In this document: piece after piece, positions 1-16,275 of the stretch
Numbering within the stretch: the stretch's first letter is position 1
Layout: each line of letters opens with the position of its first letter
Assembly (NCBI GenBank): GCA_038503035.1
Contig: JAVSML010000039.1
Span: 248,001 to 312,000, forward strand
DNA: 64,000 bases
Direction: 5' to 3'
Source: Crocodylus rhombifer
Lineage: Eukaryota; Chordata; Crocodylia; Crocodylidae
The notes under the pieces: model-generated
Told to the model about the DNA's origin: nothing
Database searches by the model: none
Seen by the model: only the letters and a program-made list of their open reading frames with translations
Made by a program: the position numbers and the translations under genes

Positions 1-440
1 CTCATTAAAAGTCTGTGATTTACTCAATATGGGATGAAATTCACTCTTGTCAAAAAAGCATACATGATATTTATGTCCCACATTTTCTTTGTTCCTACAA
101 TCTCCATTGCTTTTTGTGGAAAACAAAGAAAAATTTTGTTTGTCATGTTAGTGTTGCAGTTCATTGCTTGCCTATCTACCTGAATATTAGCAAGTTACTA
201 ATTCATACTGATGTCTAAGCAAAGATAAAATGCATCTCATTGTTCATTCATTTAATAAGTGTAGTTTCACTTTAATTATGCACAAATTGGTGAGCTATAA
301 TGTATTAATATTTTATTAATAGAACTCCTCATGTTTTTTTGTGCAAACAGTAGCATGGGTAGATTTTGCCAGGTTTATTTGCGTATGACTGAAAGAATTA
401 CAGTAGAAACTCATTCCTTTTTTGCAATGTGAGGTCAATG
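1..440. other. Intergenic, nothing recognised
   Basis: AT-rich DNA with only short chance frames. No gene or repeat could be recognised. Confidence 0.5.
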
Positions 441-448
441 GACTAAGA

Positions 449-748
449 CAGGGGTCAGCAATCCCTGGCACGTGTGCTGAGCATGGCATGCAAGGCCATT
501 TTGTGTAGCACACCACTGCTAGCCTGGGCTCTGAGCAGCTGCTACCAGCCACAGATCCCAGGCTGCTCCCAGCAGAAGGCTAGAAGGCTGCAAGCCTTGC
601 TGCAAGCAAACCAGGCTCCGTAGGCCGGCTGCATCCAGGAGGCTGCAAACAGCTGCTCTGAGCTCCAGCATATTGGTACTCTGGCACCTTCCAAGGTAGA
701 CATTGTGGTTTTTTCAGCACTCCGGCCAAAAGACGTTGCCTACCCCTG
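449..748. mobile_element. Non-autonomous hAT element with perfect 8-bp TSD
   Basis: Terminal inverted repeats caggggtcagcaa (449-461) and ttgcctacccctg (736-748) match at 11 of 13 positions. The element is flanked on both sides by the identical octamer gactaaga (441-448 and 749-756). An 8-bp duplication with CAGGG ends is diagnostic of the hAT superfamily. No transposase is encoded. Confidence 0.9.
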
Positions 749-907
749 GACTAAGATGTGTAGCTGGGCCAGGTTTTCAACTTGTGTAAATTATAATAGC
801 TGCATCAGAAGACTTACCCCTTCACGTGAATGGATTTTACAGCTGAAATTCAAAGAGCTCTAACTTCAAATGCATAGTAAGTAACAGAAGATGAAATGCA
901 CTCTGTT

Positions 908-2425
908 AGCGCCTAAGTCTTGTTAATAAAAGAAATATAGAGGCAGCTCTGGTAAATAGTGCATCACCAATTCCCTTTTGTCCTCCCTTGATAAACTTAT
1001 AGGTGGCTACAAGATCTCCCCTAAGCTGTCCTTTGTATAGGCTGAAGAGATCCAGATCTCTCAACCTCCCCTTGTAGGGTCTTTCACAGAGGCCACTAAT
1101 CATGCTGGACGCAGGACTCCAACTGCGGCCTGACCAATGCTGCACAGAAGGGGAGCATCACCTCCCTTGATCTGTTGGTCATGCATCTGCTAGTACACGA
1201 CAAGGTGAGATCGGCTTTGTTGATGGCTTCGTTACACTGCTGGCTCATGTTCATCTTGGAGTCGACTGTGACTCCAAGATCTCTCTCAGCCTCTGAGCTT
1301 CTGAGGAGGTCATCCGCAACCTATAGGTGTGCTGGGGATTCCTCCTCCCTAAGTGGAATATTTTGTGTTTATCTTTGTTGAATTGCATCCTATTTCATTC
1401 TGCCCATTGGTCCAACCTGTCCAGGTCAGCCTGTATCTGCTCCCTGCCCTCCAGTGTGTTAACTTTGCCCCATAACTTGGTATCATTGGTGAACTTGGAG
1501 ACAGTGCTCTCCACACCCTCATTCAAATTGCTGATGAAGTTTTTAAATAACACCAGTTCAAGCACTGAACCCTGCAGGACCCCACTGCCCTCCTCCTTCC
1601 AGGCCGAGAGTGACCTGTCCACCACCACTCTTTGGGTGCCATCCCTAAGTCAGTTAGCCACCCACCTGACTGTGTAGGCATCCACTCCACAGCCCGTTAG
1701 CTTCCCTATGAGAATAGGATGCGAAATTGTGTTGAAGGCCTTCCTAAAATCTTGGTAGATGACATCAGCCTCAGCTTCTGTGTCAAGGTAGTGTATAACC
1801 TGGTCATAAAAGGCTATAAGTTTTGTCAGGCAGGATCTACCTGTGATGAACCCAGACCGGTTTCCTTTCAGCATCATTTCCCCTGCTAGGCCTTCACAAA
1901 TGCACTCTTTGATGATTTTTTCCAGTATTTTCCCAGGGATAGAGGTAAGACTCTATCCCTAAAGTTACCTGGCTCATCCCTTCTCTCCTTCTTAAAAATG
2001 GGCATCACATTGGCCCTTTTCCAGTCCTCAGGGATCTGGCTGGAGCACCATGAGTGCTCAAACAGCCATGCCAGCAGCTCAGCTATGATGCTGGCCAATT
2101 CCTTTAGCACCCATGGATGAAGTCTGGGCCGGATGACTTGTACCCATCCAACCCTTCCGAGTGCTCCTTAACTAAGTCAGCACTAGCTTTTGGCGGTCTG
2201 ATGCCTTTGGACATCTATCTGTGCTCAAGGTGGGGGAATTGCCTTGGTCAGTACTTAGGAATACCGAAGCAAAGAACTCATTGAAGAGCTCCACCTTTTC
2301 CCCTGCATCAACCACCAACTGTCCTGATTTGTCCTGCAGTGGCCCTATATTATTCTGCACAACCTTCCTTTTGTTTGCTAAGTATCTGTAGAAGGACTTT
2401 TTACAGATTATTCAGACCAGTTTAG
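908..2425 (-). mobile_element. CR1 LINE fragment, reverse transcriptase, decayed
   Basis: Minus-strand frames in order from 2425 downwards show the pre-RT region (NNIGPLQDKSGQLV, FFASVFLS), an RT region (RSGFITGRSCLTKL, DFRKAFNTISHP) and a C-terminal part (RLRDLDLFSLYKGQLRGD). The catalytic FADD is changed to FTND. Frameshifts and stops break it into at least five pieces. It is truncated at the 5' end and lacks the 3' tail. Older than the CR1 copies at 35101 and 44370. Confidence 0.9.
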
Positions 2426-3194
2426 ACTAATGTACATCCACCCAGGCAATTAATAACTGCTTGTTGCAGTTTGTGCTGCTGGAGGAATTGCCTTTCGAAT
2501 TGGCCCGGACTTTGGTTATACTAGAGAACTCAGTTTATGAAAAACTTCTACAGTACTGGCCCTACTCAGGGCACTGCATTTGTCGCAGCACTGGAGTAAA
2601 CTCTGGTCCAGGCAGGATGGATTTGTACATTTAATCACTTGCCTATTGAAACCTTCCTTCTGATCATGTGTCTGCAACGTGGTAATAAATAAAAAATACC
2701 TGAACTCCAGAGCAGGTGGTGTGGTGGTTGTGGCTGTAATATGGGTACCGATTTTCTAGTTTAGATTCACACTTAAGTCTGTGAAAAAGCAATAGAAATG
2801 ATTCAAGCTGTAACAACCTTGTGCCTTTCAGTCCCATTGTTCTCTGTGGTTTTAGTTCTACTTAGTCACAGCACACCTCCTGCACTGTAATCAATGAGCT
2901 TCCACAATGTCCTCCTCCCATGTTGACCCAGTTCTAAAGGTATACTTACACTGATAGTGTTACTCCTGTAAGATCTCTTACATCCATTAGACTGGTAAGA
3001 GGACAATAGCACCCAGGGCTTGCAGTAGGACATTAAAAGATCACACTTCAATTTAACTAACCTCATCTAGTGAACCAGGCCTCTCAGTTGAAGTCAAGAA
3101 CTACAGTATTAGAGTCTAGACTTGTTTTTTAAACCCTTGAGAAAGAAGAATGTTGGCTAAAATTCTCTAGGAAGAAAGAGTGGACACAATCTGA
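2426..3194. other. Intergenic between CR1 and SGK1 3' end
   Basis: AT-rich unique-looking sequence. No gene or clear repeat was recognised. Confidence 0.5.
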
Positions 3195-4245
3195 ATTTTT
3201 TCCCCTCGATTTTACTGCAAACCAATGGGTTTGGTCACAAAAAAAATGGTACATATTATAACCATGTTAATTACATTACAATGATGGTATACATTACATT
3301 GCAAGTAAGCCTGCAAGTTTAAATATACATCTAGAGTTACAACTGAATGTACAGAACTTTTTACAATACATACAATCAGGAATGCAACCCCCCCCACATA
3401 AATAATGCCCATTTTACAGATGACATCATTTAAAAACTTAAAATGAAAAAAGGAAAAGAAAAAAAAAAATGAAACAAACCAACAGCTTTGACCGACTGCA
3501 GCTGGGGCATTTTGGTCCATAAAAACCCTTTCTAAAAATAGAAATCTTTTTTCATAGCAGCAATGCTCTCTTCAAGCATTTGGATACAAGTCACTGTGAG
3601 CCCATTTCAATAATTTTAATCGACTGTATAGTTTACAAAAAAAAATTTCAAAATCTACACTTAATTTATCTTCCAAATATGGAAGAAACGAACAATGCCC
3701 CACATTGTAGTATCCTGCAAGTGTCACATTGAAGCTTTAAACTAAGTCCATCTGTAGTATTCATACCACACTCATACCATTTGTTCACGTAGTAAACCCA
3801 CAGAAAGGAATCGAGAAACACTTTGCAACAGGTAAAGCTTTGGAGCTAAACAAGATCGCATCAGAAAAAGGCACGTTTCATAAAATCCTTAAATCACATC
3901 CAGATAGACCTTCAGGCAAGGCTTTTTGGAACATTTTCAAAACAGCACATTATTATTCCTACAATCTACCGTAGCAGTCTCTGGCAGCAGATACTTTTTC
4001 CTTCTTTCCCAAGGAGATAGCACCACTTTGGGGGAAGAACGAATAAGAGTGAAAAGCCTGTAAGCTCATTTAGAGAGTTATGTGCTCTTCAAAAAAAGCT
4101 TCCAGCAAACAGTGTAGTTGAAAATTAAGGCTGCAAAGCTGCCATGGTGGAGATGTGCAAATTCTGTTTCAAGATGATGGGTCAACTGGCTGTTCAACCA
4201 GACGGCCAACATAATAATTAAAAACAAAAAAAGGGGAAATGAAGT
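3195..4245 (-). other. SGK1: SGK1 3' untranslated region (extent inferred)
   Basis: About 1.05 kb after the stop, close to the known length of the mammalian SGK1 3' UTR. It contains ATTTA pentamers (minus strand) at 3890-3894, 3399-3403 and 3320-3324, in keeping with the known short life of SGK1 mRNA. No AATAAA occurs here; the end is placed from a variant signal near 3211. No repeat was recognised inside it. Confidence 0.6.
3211..3216 (-). terminator. Candidate SGK1 poly(A) signal AGTAAA
   Basis: The minus strand reads GCAGTAAAATC, followed after about 20 nt by a GT-rich stretch (GATTGTGTCC). AGTAAA is a known weaker variant of AATAAA. An ATTAAA at 3615-3620 is the alternative and would give a shorter transcript. 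Confidence 0.4.
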
Positions 4246-9418
<5,173 letters not shown>

Positions 9419-9527
9419 TGCGGAGCTGGGCTTTGTGCGAGTGAAAAATATAATCCAAGCGGAGAAAGGCAGGCAGGCAGGCAAGAGCGAGCCCAGCCAC
9501 CGCAAGGTGACTGCAGGCGGCTGCAAG
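9419..9527 (-). other. SGK1: SGK1 5' untranslated region (extent inferred)
   Basis: The segment between the ATG and a start site assumed about 30 nt below the TATA-like box. It is GC-rich with a short (GCCT)n run. No upstream ATG is evident on the minus strand in this stretch. Confidence 0.5.
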
Positions 9528-9620
9528 AGTGAGCGCGCAGCCCGGCCGGCCGGGTTATATGTGGCGGCGGCTGGGCGGAGCCTCCGGAAACAATGAGGAA
9601 AGCGGCGGCCCCCCCTGCCC
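9528..9620 (-). promoter_or_regulatory. SGK1 core promoter with TATA-like box and GC box
   Basis: On the minus strand ATATAA lies at 9560-9555 inside CCACATATAACCC. Just upstream are a GC box (plus strand gggcggagcc, 9573-9582) and an ETS-like TTTCCGGA. Position about 110 nt above the ATG fits a focused promoter in a CpG island. Confidence 0.6.
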
Positions 9621-10109
9621 GGCGCCCGGAGGCGGTGGCGGCTGGCGCTCGCCCCGTCCTGTCCTGCCCAGTCGCGTCCCGTCCCCCCTGCCTGGACGCG
9701 CAGCGCCGGGCAGGAAGGCTCCGGCGGCGGAAGGAGGGGAAGGCGGCTGCATCTCCGGACACGGGCCGGGCAGCGCCTCTCAGCCTCCCCCGGGGGCTCC
9801 AGGCACGGCCCCGCCATGTTGCCGGGGCCCTGCGGCCTGACGCGCGGGGAGGGGGCACCCTGCGCCCGGGGGGAAGGAGGAGATGCAGAGCCCCGGTTGC
9901 GGCTGCACAACCCAAGCCCCCGCCCGGGGCTTTTCTTGTGTGTCTGGGGCCGGGCTGGGCCTGGCCCGCGCTGCCTGCAGGGCCCCGGGTGCCGCCGGGC
10001 AGATAAGGGGCTCAGACGTGGCCTTGCAGGAGCTGCAGTGACTCGGGAACAAGATTTCCTGCCCGGCCTTCCCTCGGCAAGCAAACCAGTGTCCCCTCCG
10101 GGGCGCGCA

Positions 10110-10540
10110 GGGGGGACATGTATACACACACATGTATCTATAGATATGTGTATAGCGATATATACACACGCCCGCACATGCACAGATGGATGCACGCAGA
10201 TGCACACCTAGATGCACCCTCATTTGCGTGTGCGTGCAAATGCAGGCATACACAGATATGCAGATATATATCTACACGTATGCACATAGCTCTTTGCACA
10301 CGTACACACCTATGCACCCATACACGTATATGCACATATACATACATATGCACACATACATACACAGATGCACACACACATGCACGCATACGCAGATACC
10401 CACAGAAGTATGCACAGAGATTCATAGATTGTAAGGCTGGAAGGGACCTCGGAAGATCATCGGGTCCAGCCCCCCCTGCCCCATATACACAGGTACACAC
10501 ATACATGCAACATATATACATGCAAATGCCTTTTTAAGAC
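10110..10540. repeat. CA/TA/TGCA microsatellite upstream of SGK1
   Basis: Long runs of 'atacacacatg' and 'gcacacatacat' type sequence, imperfect, with a CR1 tail (10421-10483) inside it. It separates two CpG-rich blocks. Confidence 0.85.
10421..10483 (-). mobile_element. CR1 LINE 3' tail fragment
   Basis: 'ttcatagatt..aaggctggaagggacctc' followed by 'atcatcgggtccagcccc' is the reverse complement of the CR1 3' UTR end. Only about 60 bp is present, flanked by microsatellite on both sides. Confidence 0.85.
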
Positions 10541-10593
10541 CAAAAGCAAAGGAGACACCCGCGATCCTTCCCTTCAACCTGGCCGGGCGGCAA

Positions 10594-10629
10594 GGGGGGG
10601 GGGGGGGCGAGCAAGAAGCCCCCCCCCCC
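10594..10629. repeat. G14-N11-C11 inverted homopolymer
   Basis: Fourteen G (10594-10607), an 11-nt spacer and eleven C (10619-10629). The arms could pair, or form G-quadruplex/i-motif structures. Homopolymer lengths here are prone to assembly error. Confidence 0.8.
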
Positions 10630-10874
10630 AGCTGGGGTTTTTTTCTTACTCCCCACCTTTCTCTTATTCCCCACAAGGGGCTCATTCCCTGCCTTGCAGC
10701 GGGGGGCACATGAGCCTTGTTTCGGAGGGGGCAGAGGGAGGCCGCCAGGGCAGGCGGGGGCCAAGCCCCGCGCCGTCCCCCCCTCCCCCCGCTCCGGCAA
10801 CCGGGAACGGGTCGCGCCGAGTGGAAACTTTCCACCGCCGGCAGGTCAGGGTAAGGTGCTTATTTCCCCGGTGT

Positions 10875-10952
10875 CACGTGGCTGCGTCGCACCGGGCTCC
10901 GGCCAGATGTTCCAGCTGCCACGTGCCCCCTCTGCCCCCCGCAACACACGTG
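10875..10952. promoter_or_regulatory. Cluster of three CACGTG E-boxes
   Basis: The palindrome CACGTG occurs at 10875-10880, 10920-10925 and 10947-10952. It is the core site for USF, MYC/MAX, TFE and CLOCK/BMAL factors. Function here is inferred only from density and from lying in CpG-rich DNA upstream of SGK1. Confidence 0.4.
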
Positions 10953-11924
10953 TTGGCCCCCCGCCGCGGTCCACCTGCGCGCCTGCATCCCCGCATGGCC
11001 GCTGGGCGGCGCTTTTGCAGCTCCTTCCTCGCTTCCCATGCCCCGGCCCGTGCAGGCTCACACTGGGCAGGGGCCGTGTGTCCGGGACACCCGGGCTGCG
11101 AGGGGAGGACAAAAAAAAAAAAAAAAGGCGGGTGGGCCCCGCGCCCCCCAGCCCCAGGGCCTGGCTCGCGGTCCCGGGCGCGGGAGCTCCCGACTGGGCA
11201 ACAACGCGACCCCGCTCCCCCCAGGCTGCTCGGGGTCACCCCTTCTCCACCAGTGCCCCACAGCCCCCCGCGCTGCTTGGTGCCACCCCCTTTCCCCCCT
11301 CCCCTGCTCACTGCTGCGCCTGCAAGTCCTCCCCTCCCCTGTGGCTGCTGCCGGCGGCAAGGCGCTGCCACCGTGCCGAGGCCCCCCGCTAGCCCAAGCC
11401 CCCTCCCTCCGGATGGCGCCTAGCAGTGCGTCCTCCCACCCCTCCCTCTGGCCCAAAGCCCCCCTCCATCCCGTCTCCCCGGAGACCCGCGCGGCGCCTG
11501 CAGCCCCTGCTCCCCGGGGAAGTTTGGAGGGAGGTTCCCCCAAGCGCGGCCAGGCGAAACCAACCTTTCAAGGAGGACTTCTCTCCTTGCTCTCTCATTG
11601 CCCTCGCCCTCTTGCCAACACCCCCCGGCGCAGAGGCTGGGACCGAGGCCCTCGAGCCCGCTTTCGCCTCCCCTTCGTGGCCGCCCCGGGGGGACCGGAG
11701 GGAGGCGGGCGGGAAGCAACGCTCACCGGCTGCGGCTGTCTTGGCGGGCCCGTTTTATGAACCTCAGGGAGCGTGATTTACATACAGGAGGGGAGCGGGG
11801 CAGTTGGAGGCACACTCTGCCCCATTGCAACACAGCCCTGGCAGGCAGCGCCTGCCCTCTCCCCGCTCCTTGACGCCACAGCCATCAAAGGCATCTCTGG
11901 CTGGCACCGGGAGGGGCAAGCCGG

Positions 11925-11966
11925 CGTGTGTGTGTGTGTGTGTGAGAGAGAGAGACAGAGAGAGAT
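11925..11966. repeat. (GT)n followed by (GA)n microsatellite
   Basis: A run of GT dinucleotides passes directly into GA dinucleotides, with a second short GA/GC run near 12013-12030. Confidence 0.85.
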
Positions 11967-12539
11967 CCCTGAGTGCTGGAGTTTGCGAGCACTTTTCCCT
12001 CATCAAAGATCTGGAGAGAGAGCGCGCGCGCACGGAGTGGCCGAGGGGCTGCCTCCCACTGCACTTCCATCTCTCTATGTCGTGCCTTACAGCTACCCTT
12101 TTTTCCCCATACAGTCGCTTTCCCAGAGGTTCCTAGGCTCGCTCCTGGGAAAGCGAAGAGGCGACTTGTTGGGACTGCTCCCAGCCGGGTAGTGAATGGG
12201 CGGACCCGACCGGGCGCCCCCTGCCTCAGCCCGGCATCCCACCGCTTCGGAGCTGCCTCTGTCCCCGCTTCGCCTGCCTGCCCCGCCGCCTGCAGGCAGG
12301 GGGAGCTCGCCCGGCACCACTGCCCGGGCTCTACCGCATCCTGTTCCGGCGATCATTTCCACCCCTGGACCATCAGTAATAGTACAAACGTCCAAAACGG
12401 CAGACGGAGTTTGGGGAAATCTGTCTTTTAATCAGACCGACTCCCAATAGCTGGGAAAACTCTTCTTAGCAAGCTGTCGGGTTTAAATACACCCTGGGTC
12501 AGGCTGAGGAAGCACCTGCAGTCAGTGTGTGCTCTTTTT

Positions 12540-13085
12540 GGGTGGAACGAATAAAATATACCATAATTTTGGAGGGTCAAAGTTTTGTAGCCTTATCCCT
12601 TAAAGTTTTGTAGTCTCTCGCCATAAAGTTTCGTAGCCTCTCCCCTTAAAAAATGCTCCCCTCAACATGTATACTCCGAATGGGTACCGCATTTTTGAGG
12701 GATGCTACTGGATGCGTCCCTGAAACATGGAAGGTGCCAAATTTAAAGCTGGTTTTGGATACACATTTCATTGCTGAAGGACAAGGAAGATTTCTACACC
12801 TCCCTGCTTTTCTGCCATCTGACACCACCAGGGAAGGAATCCTGCCTGATCTGAACATCAAAGGGCTACTCACAAAGACACTCTCATGGACGCAGAGGAA
12901 CAGACTTCCACCTTCAGCTTCCTCTGTGCAAAAATGAAGTTTCTTTTCTACCTATGGGGACTTTTTACCATCTTTAGTTTTCCCTGAGCCTGAGGAAGGG
13001 CATGTGTACCTGAAAGCTTGCAGAAAAAGATAGTTTTTTTTGCAATATCTTAGCTGGTCTAAGAAAGGCATCATCTCGGAACCAA
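12540..13085 (+). repeat. Interspersed repeat with 'cctgaaagcttgca' tail
   Basis: The 3' part (12976-13080: 'gcctgaggaagggc', 'cctgaaagcttgcag', 'gctggtctaagaaaggcatca') is shared with copies at 20092 and 20518. Upstream it holds a 94-codon open frame (12653-12937) and three 23-bp direct repeats (12579-12648). It resembles unclassified retroposon-like families common in turtles and crocodilians; the class is not certain. Confidence 0.55.
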
Positions 13086-15840
13086 GAGTTTTGGAGTTTT
13101 GCATTTTATAATTTTTGAGGCATGTAATTGGTGCAACATGTGCCTAACCTAAGTCACTCTCAGGGAGTCTTAACTGCCTTTTGGGCTTGCTGTCAGCACT
13201 TTTTTATGACTGCTGGCCTCAAAATAAAGAAATACTTCAACGTTGATGACTCAGTTCTCACTCACTGACTTGCATCTTACAGTGAGCAATATAAAGGAAA
13301 TAAGAAAAAGATTTATCCGCATGTGTATTTGCATACTTATTTTCATATTTTTCAGTGTACCATAGTTTTTCAGTAAATACGATACTTTTGAGCTTCCAAT
13401 ACAATAATTTCATATTTAAGACCTGGCAATGCTGGGTATGAGTGAAGGTCAGTAGCCTCTACTCCACCTCAGTGCAGAACAAGCTCTGGGGTAAAAAGGG
13501 AGAGTGGGGAGACACATTTACCTGCTTCTCTTCTGATCATTTCCATTAGGAACTAAGTCAAAGCTGCAAACACGCATCTATCTTACTTCATGTTCCCTCC
13601 TTGATAGAATTAGAACCAGCAGAATCTCTGGGTGCTGACACCAGGATAGAAAACATTTCAACAAGATTCATTCTTTCATCTTTAAGAACTTTTCCCCCCT
13701 TGTGCCTATTTTAAAAAGCTTTTTGCATCACATGAATCTCAAAATTTTATATAGAGATATGCACACACTCCTCACACATTAGGAATTTGTACACCAGGAA
13801 TTTACACAGCGTGGCCAGGCATTTAAAATAATGTTAGGTCCCCACAAATCCTGAAACGGGCTTATAAATCATGAGATTTAAAAAAAAAATATATGTGATC
13901 TTTTTATTTCCCTTCTGATATTTGAGGCTTTAGAGTGCCCTCGGGTCACATTTTTAAGCTGTTTCCATAGCTGTGATGGATAGACATTTTTATTCAAAAA
14001 CTAAAACTTTAGTCTTGTGTATTTTTATTATTCAGGAGCTGGATCTTGGAGGACTGTTATGAGATCTGAAGAATGGATGTCAGTATATAGTGAATACCCT
14101 GGGTAGCGGATAGGAATGCACCTGCTACAAACTAAATAAAGCAAGAAAGTTAAATACATATAATTAACAATACAGCCTACTTCTGTATAGCCTCCATTCA
14201 AGAATCTTAAGGCTCTTGAGTAGATATGTTTACATATTTATTAACAAAAGGTAGCAGATTTAGAAAGAGCCCAGAAATTATGGATTGCTCAGTAACAAGA
14301 AGAAATTGAATTGATTTGCACTACAACATGTCATTGAACAAGACGTTGCCAAATACCTGTATTTCATATCAAAGTGACGCTTGCTAAAGAGACATCATCA
14401 TCATCATCCTGAGGACCAGAATCCCACTGTGTTAGGCTTTGTAGCACATGTAGGATGACACAGTCCCTGTCCTAAAGAGCTGTGATCTTCTTCAGAAACA
14501 AAACATAATGAGTAGGCTTAAAAATCATAGGAAGACAAGAGCAATAGACTAGGTGAATATGCACTCAGTCAAAAGACTATAGGGCTGTGGTACAATTTTT
14601 TTCACACAAAAATTACATTTACTCAGGAACTGTTTACAACACATGATCAGGCCCCTATGCAACTGAGAGAAGCTCTCACAGTCTTTGCAAGTTTTGTAGC
14701 CTCTTACCTCAAAATTGCTCCCTATTTAGAGGTCTGTATTCCCTATAGTAGCTGCTACATAAAGCTGATTAGTCCTAAGTACAGCCTCAACTGCCCTTTC
14801 CCCACAGCTGTCATGGATTTCTCCTAGCCAATATGACAGCTTGGTTTACAGGTATGATAAATTGAACTCTTCTCCCCTTGAGCAACTTAATGGTCATTTG
14901 CAATCAAAAATTTTAAAGTATTTTGGTGCTTAGCTTCCATGAGGTGCCAAAATACCTGTAAAAATGATTCCAGACCAGCAGGAATTCAGGTTAAGTGCAC
15001 ACTGAGTACCTTACTGACTTGAGACCTTAGTTTTAAGTTGTATGCATCAGGTTGAACTGTACCTAAAGCAGCTTGGCCTGAAGTGGATCAGGGAACTCAG
15101 CCTTCTACACATATTTTCTATAATATTAAGCCCCATATTTTAACTATACAAGGACAGAGGTTGGGCTTTGGTCTTTATTGAACTTCAGTGGCATTAAGAA
15201 TGATGCTCCATCAAATCTGGCAAGAAGAGATAGTACTTTTCTCAATGTCTATCTTCTAAAGTAAAATCTGAAAGCTTTTTCTTTCTGTAAATCTGAACTG
15301 AATACTCTCGCTTCTCTGACCCTATAATTTAGTTCTTGTCCAGAAAACCAAAACTTTCAGTCAAGCACTGCAAATGATGACTACAAGTTGCAACACATAG
15401 ATAGGAACTATATAATGGCTTTGATAATAACCACAGCAGCAGTTTAAAACCGTGAGATTTAGGATGTTGTCAAAAGGCTGCTTGGACATCTTTTCTTGAC
15501 AGGAAGGTCATGGGCTGAAACTCCTATTGATCAGAAGGACTGACAAACTTTGAAATGATTTCAATGCTGTATTCTGCCAAACATAAATTTTGCACATCTT
15601 TTATTTCTGTTTTCTGCTATTTACAGAGCAGGTTTACTGTATTGTCAATACGAAGCTTTAATACCAAGGGATTACTTTCACAGGATCCTAGAGTGATAGA
15701 GAGCCATGCTGAAGGAAATGCAATTTTTATCTTTGTAGAGAGCAGGGGGAAATTACAAAATCTCTTAGATATACTGACCTGTAGTTAAAATATCTGATAA
15801 ATAATGTGTCTAGCTCTATTTTAAGTCTGGTTGTACTCTA
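13086..15840. other. Intergenic, no gene seen
   Basis: AT-rich DNA. A (tca)n stretch lies at 14394-14406. A stretch at 14688-14723 echoes the tandem unit at 12579. No coding exon was recognised. Confidence 0.5.
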
Positions 15841-15849
15841 GTCTGATGT

Positions 15850-16275
15850 AACCTACACCGGTGGGTTGTTTCTCTTTCTCTCTTCTGATGGCATATTGTA
15901 GTTTTTGACGCCTTTTTTAATGGCAATCAAAACTTTGCTCTTTGATGTTAGGGGTTGTCTTGTTGCTTCAGATGTGTGTGTTTGAAGGTCTGATGTGAGT
16001 TTTCTTGCAGATCCCTCTGCGGTTATTGTCTATTTCATGGTAGCTTGCAGTTGCAAGTGGTCCCTTCCAGTCCCGTATTCCCTCAATACCATTGTATTTG
16101 AACACTTTCTAGCAATGTGTTAAGCAGTGTGATAACTGTTGTTTGGACTAACTGTAGAATTGGGACAGCAGTTGGACAAGATTTTGGTCCTCGGGTGCCC
16201 CTCTTCAGTTGAGGAAGTTTTTCCAACAGCTCTCCCAATTATACAGTTGGTTCAATAAAATTATCACAAAAAAGT
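15850..16275 (+). repeat. Probable interspersed repeat with 'ttggttcaataaaa' tail
   Basis: It ends 'cctcttcagttgaggaag .. acagttggttcaataaaattatcac', like other tails in the window (47530-47554, 20645-20660). The upstream 300 bp are T-rich and of unknown origin. Confidence 0.35.

Larger units (their letters stand above)
10690..12420. promoter_or_regulatory. Second CpG-rich block, 1.2 to 2.9 kb upstream of SGK1
   Basis: GC-rich, C-run-rich DNA with many CpG, strongest from 10690 to 11760. It includes a CACGTG cluster (10875-10952). Many overlapping open frames of 100 to 240 codons occur on both strands, but they share low-complexity Pro/Ala/Gly/Arg composition and resemble no protein I know. 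SGK1 is known to use alternative upstream promoters in mammals, so this may be one; no first exon could be identified. Confidence 0.45.

Noticed and set aside
10046..10060. Glucocorticoid response element (ggaaca-aga-tttcct)
   Set aside because: Only the left half matches; the right half agrees at 4 of 6. Too weak to annotate, though SGK1 is a classic glucocorticoid target.
11722..11758. CATAAAAC box followed by a GTGAGC splice donor on the minus strand, as an alternative SGK1 first exon
   Set aside because: Box and donor are only about 26 bp apart, so the start site would fall at or beyond the donor and leave no exon.
10694..11776. Several overlapping open frames of 100 to 240 codons in GC-rich DNA
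   Set aside because: They overlap on both strands in several frames, are Pro/Ala/Gly/Arg-rich, contain poly-Lys from an A run, and resemble no known protein. GC-rich DNA has few stop codons.
12653..12937. 94-codon plus-strand open frame as a gene
   Set aside because: It lies inside an interspersed repeat whose tail recurs at 20145 and 20570; no known domain.
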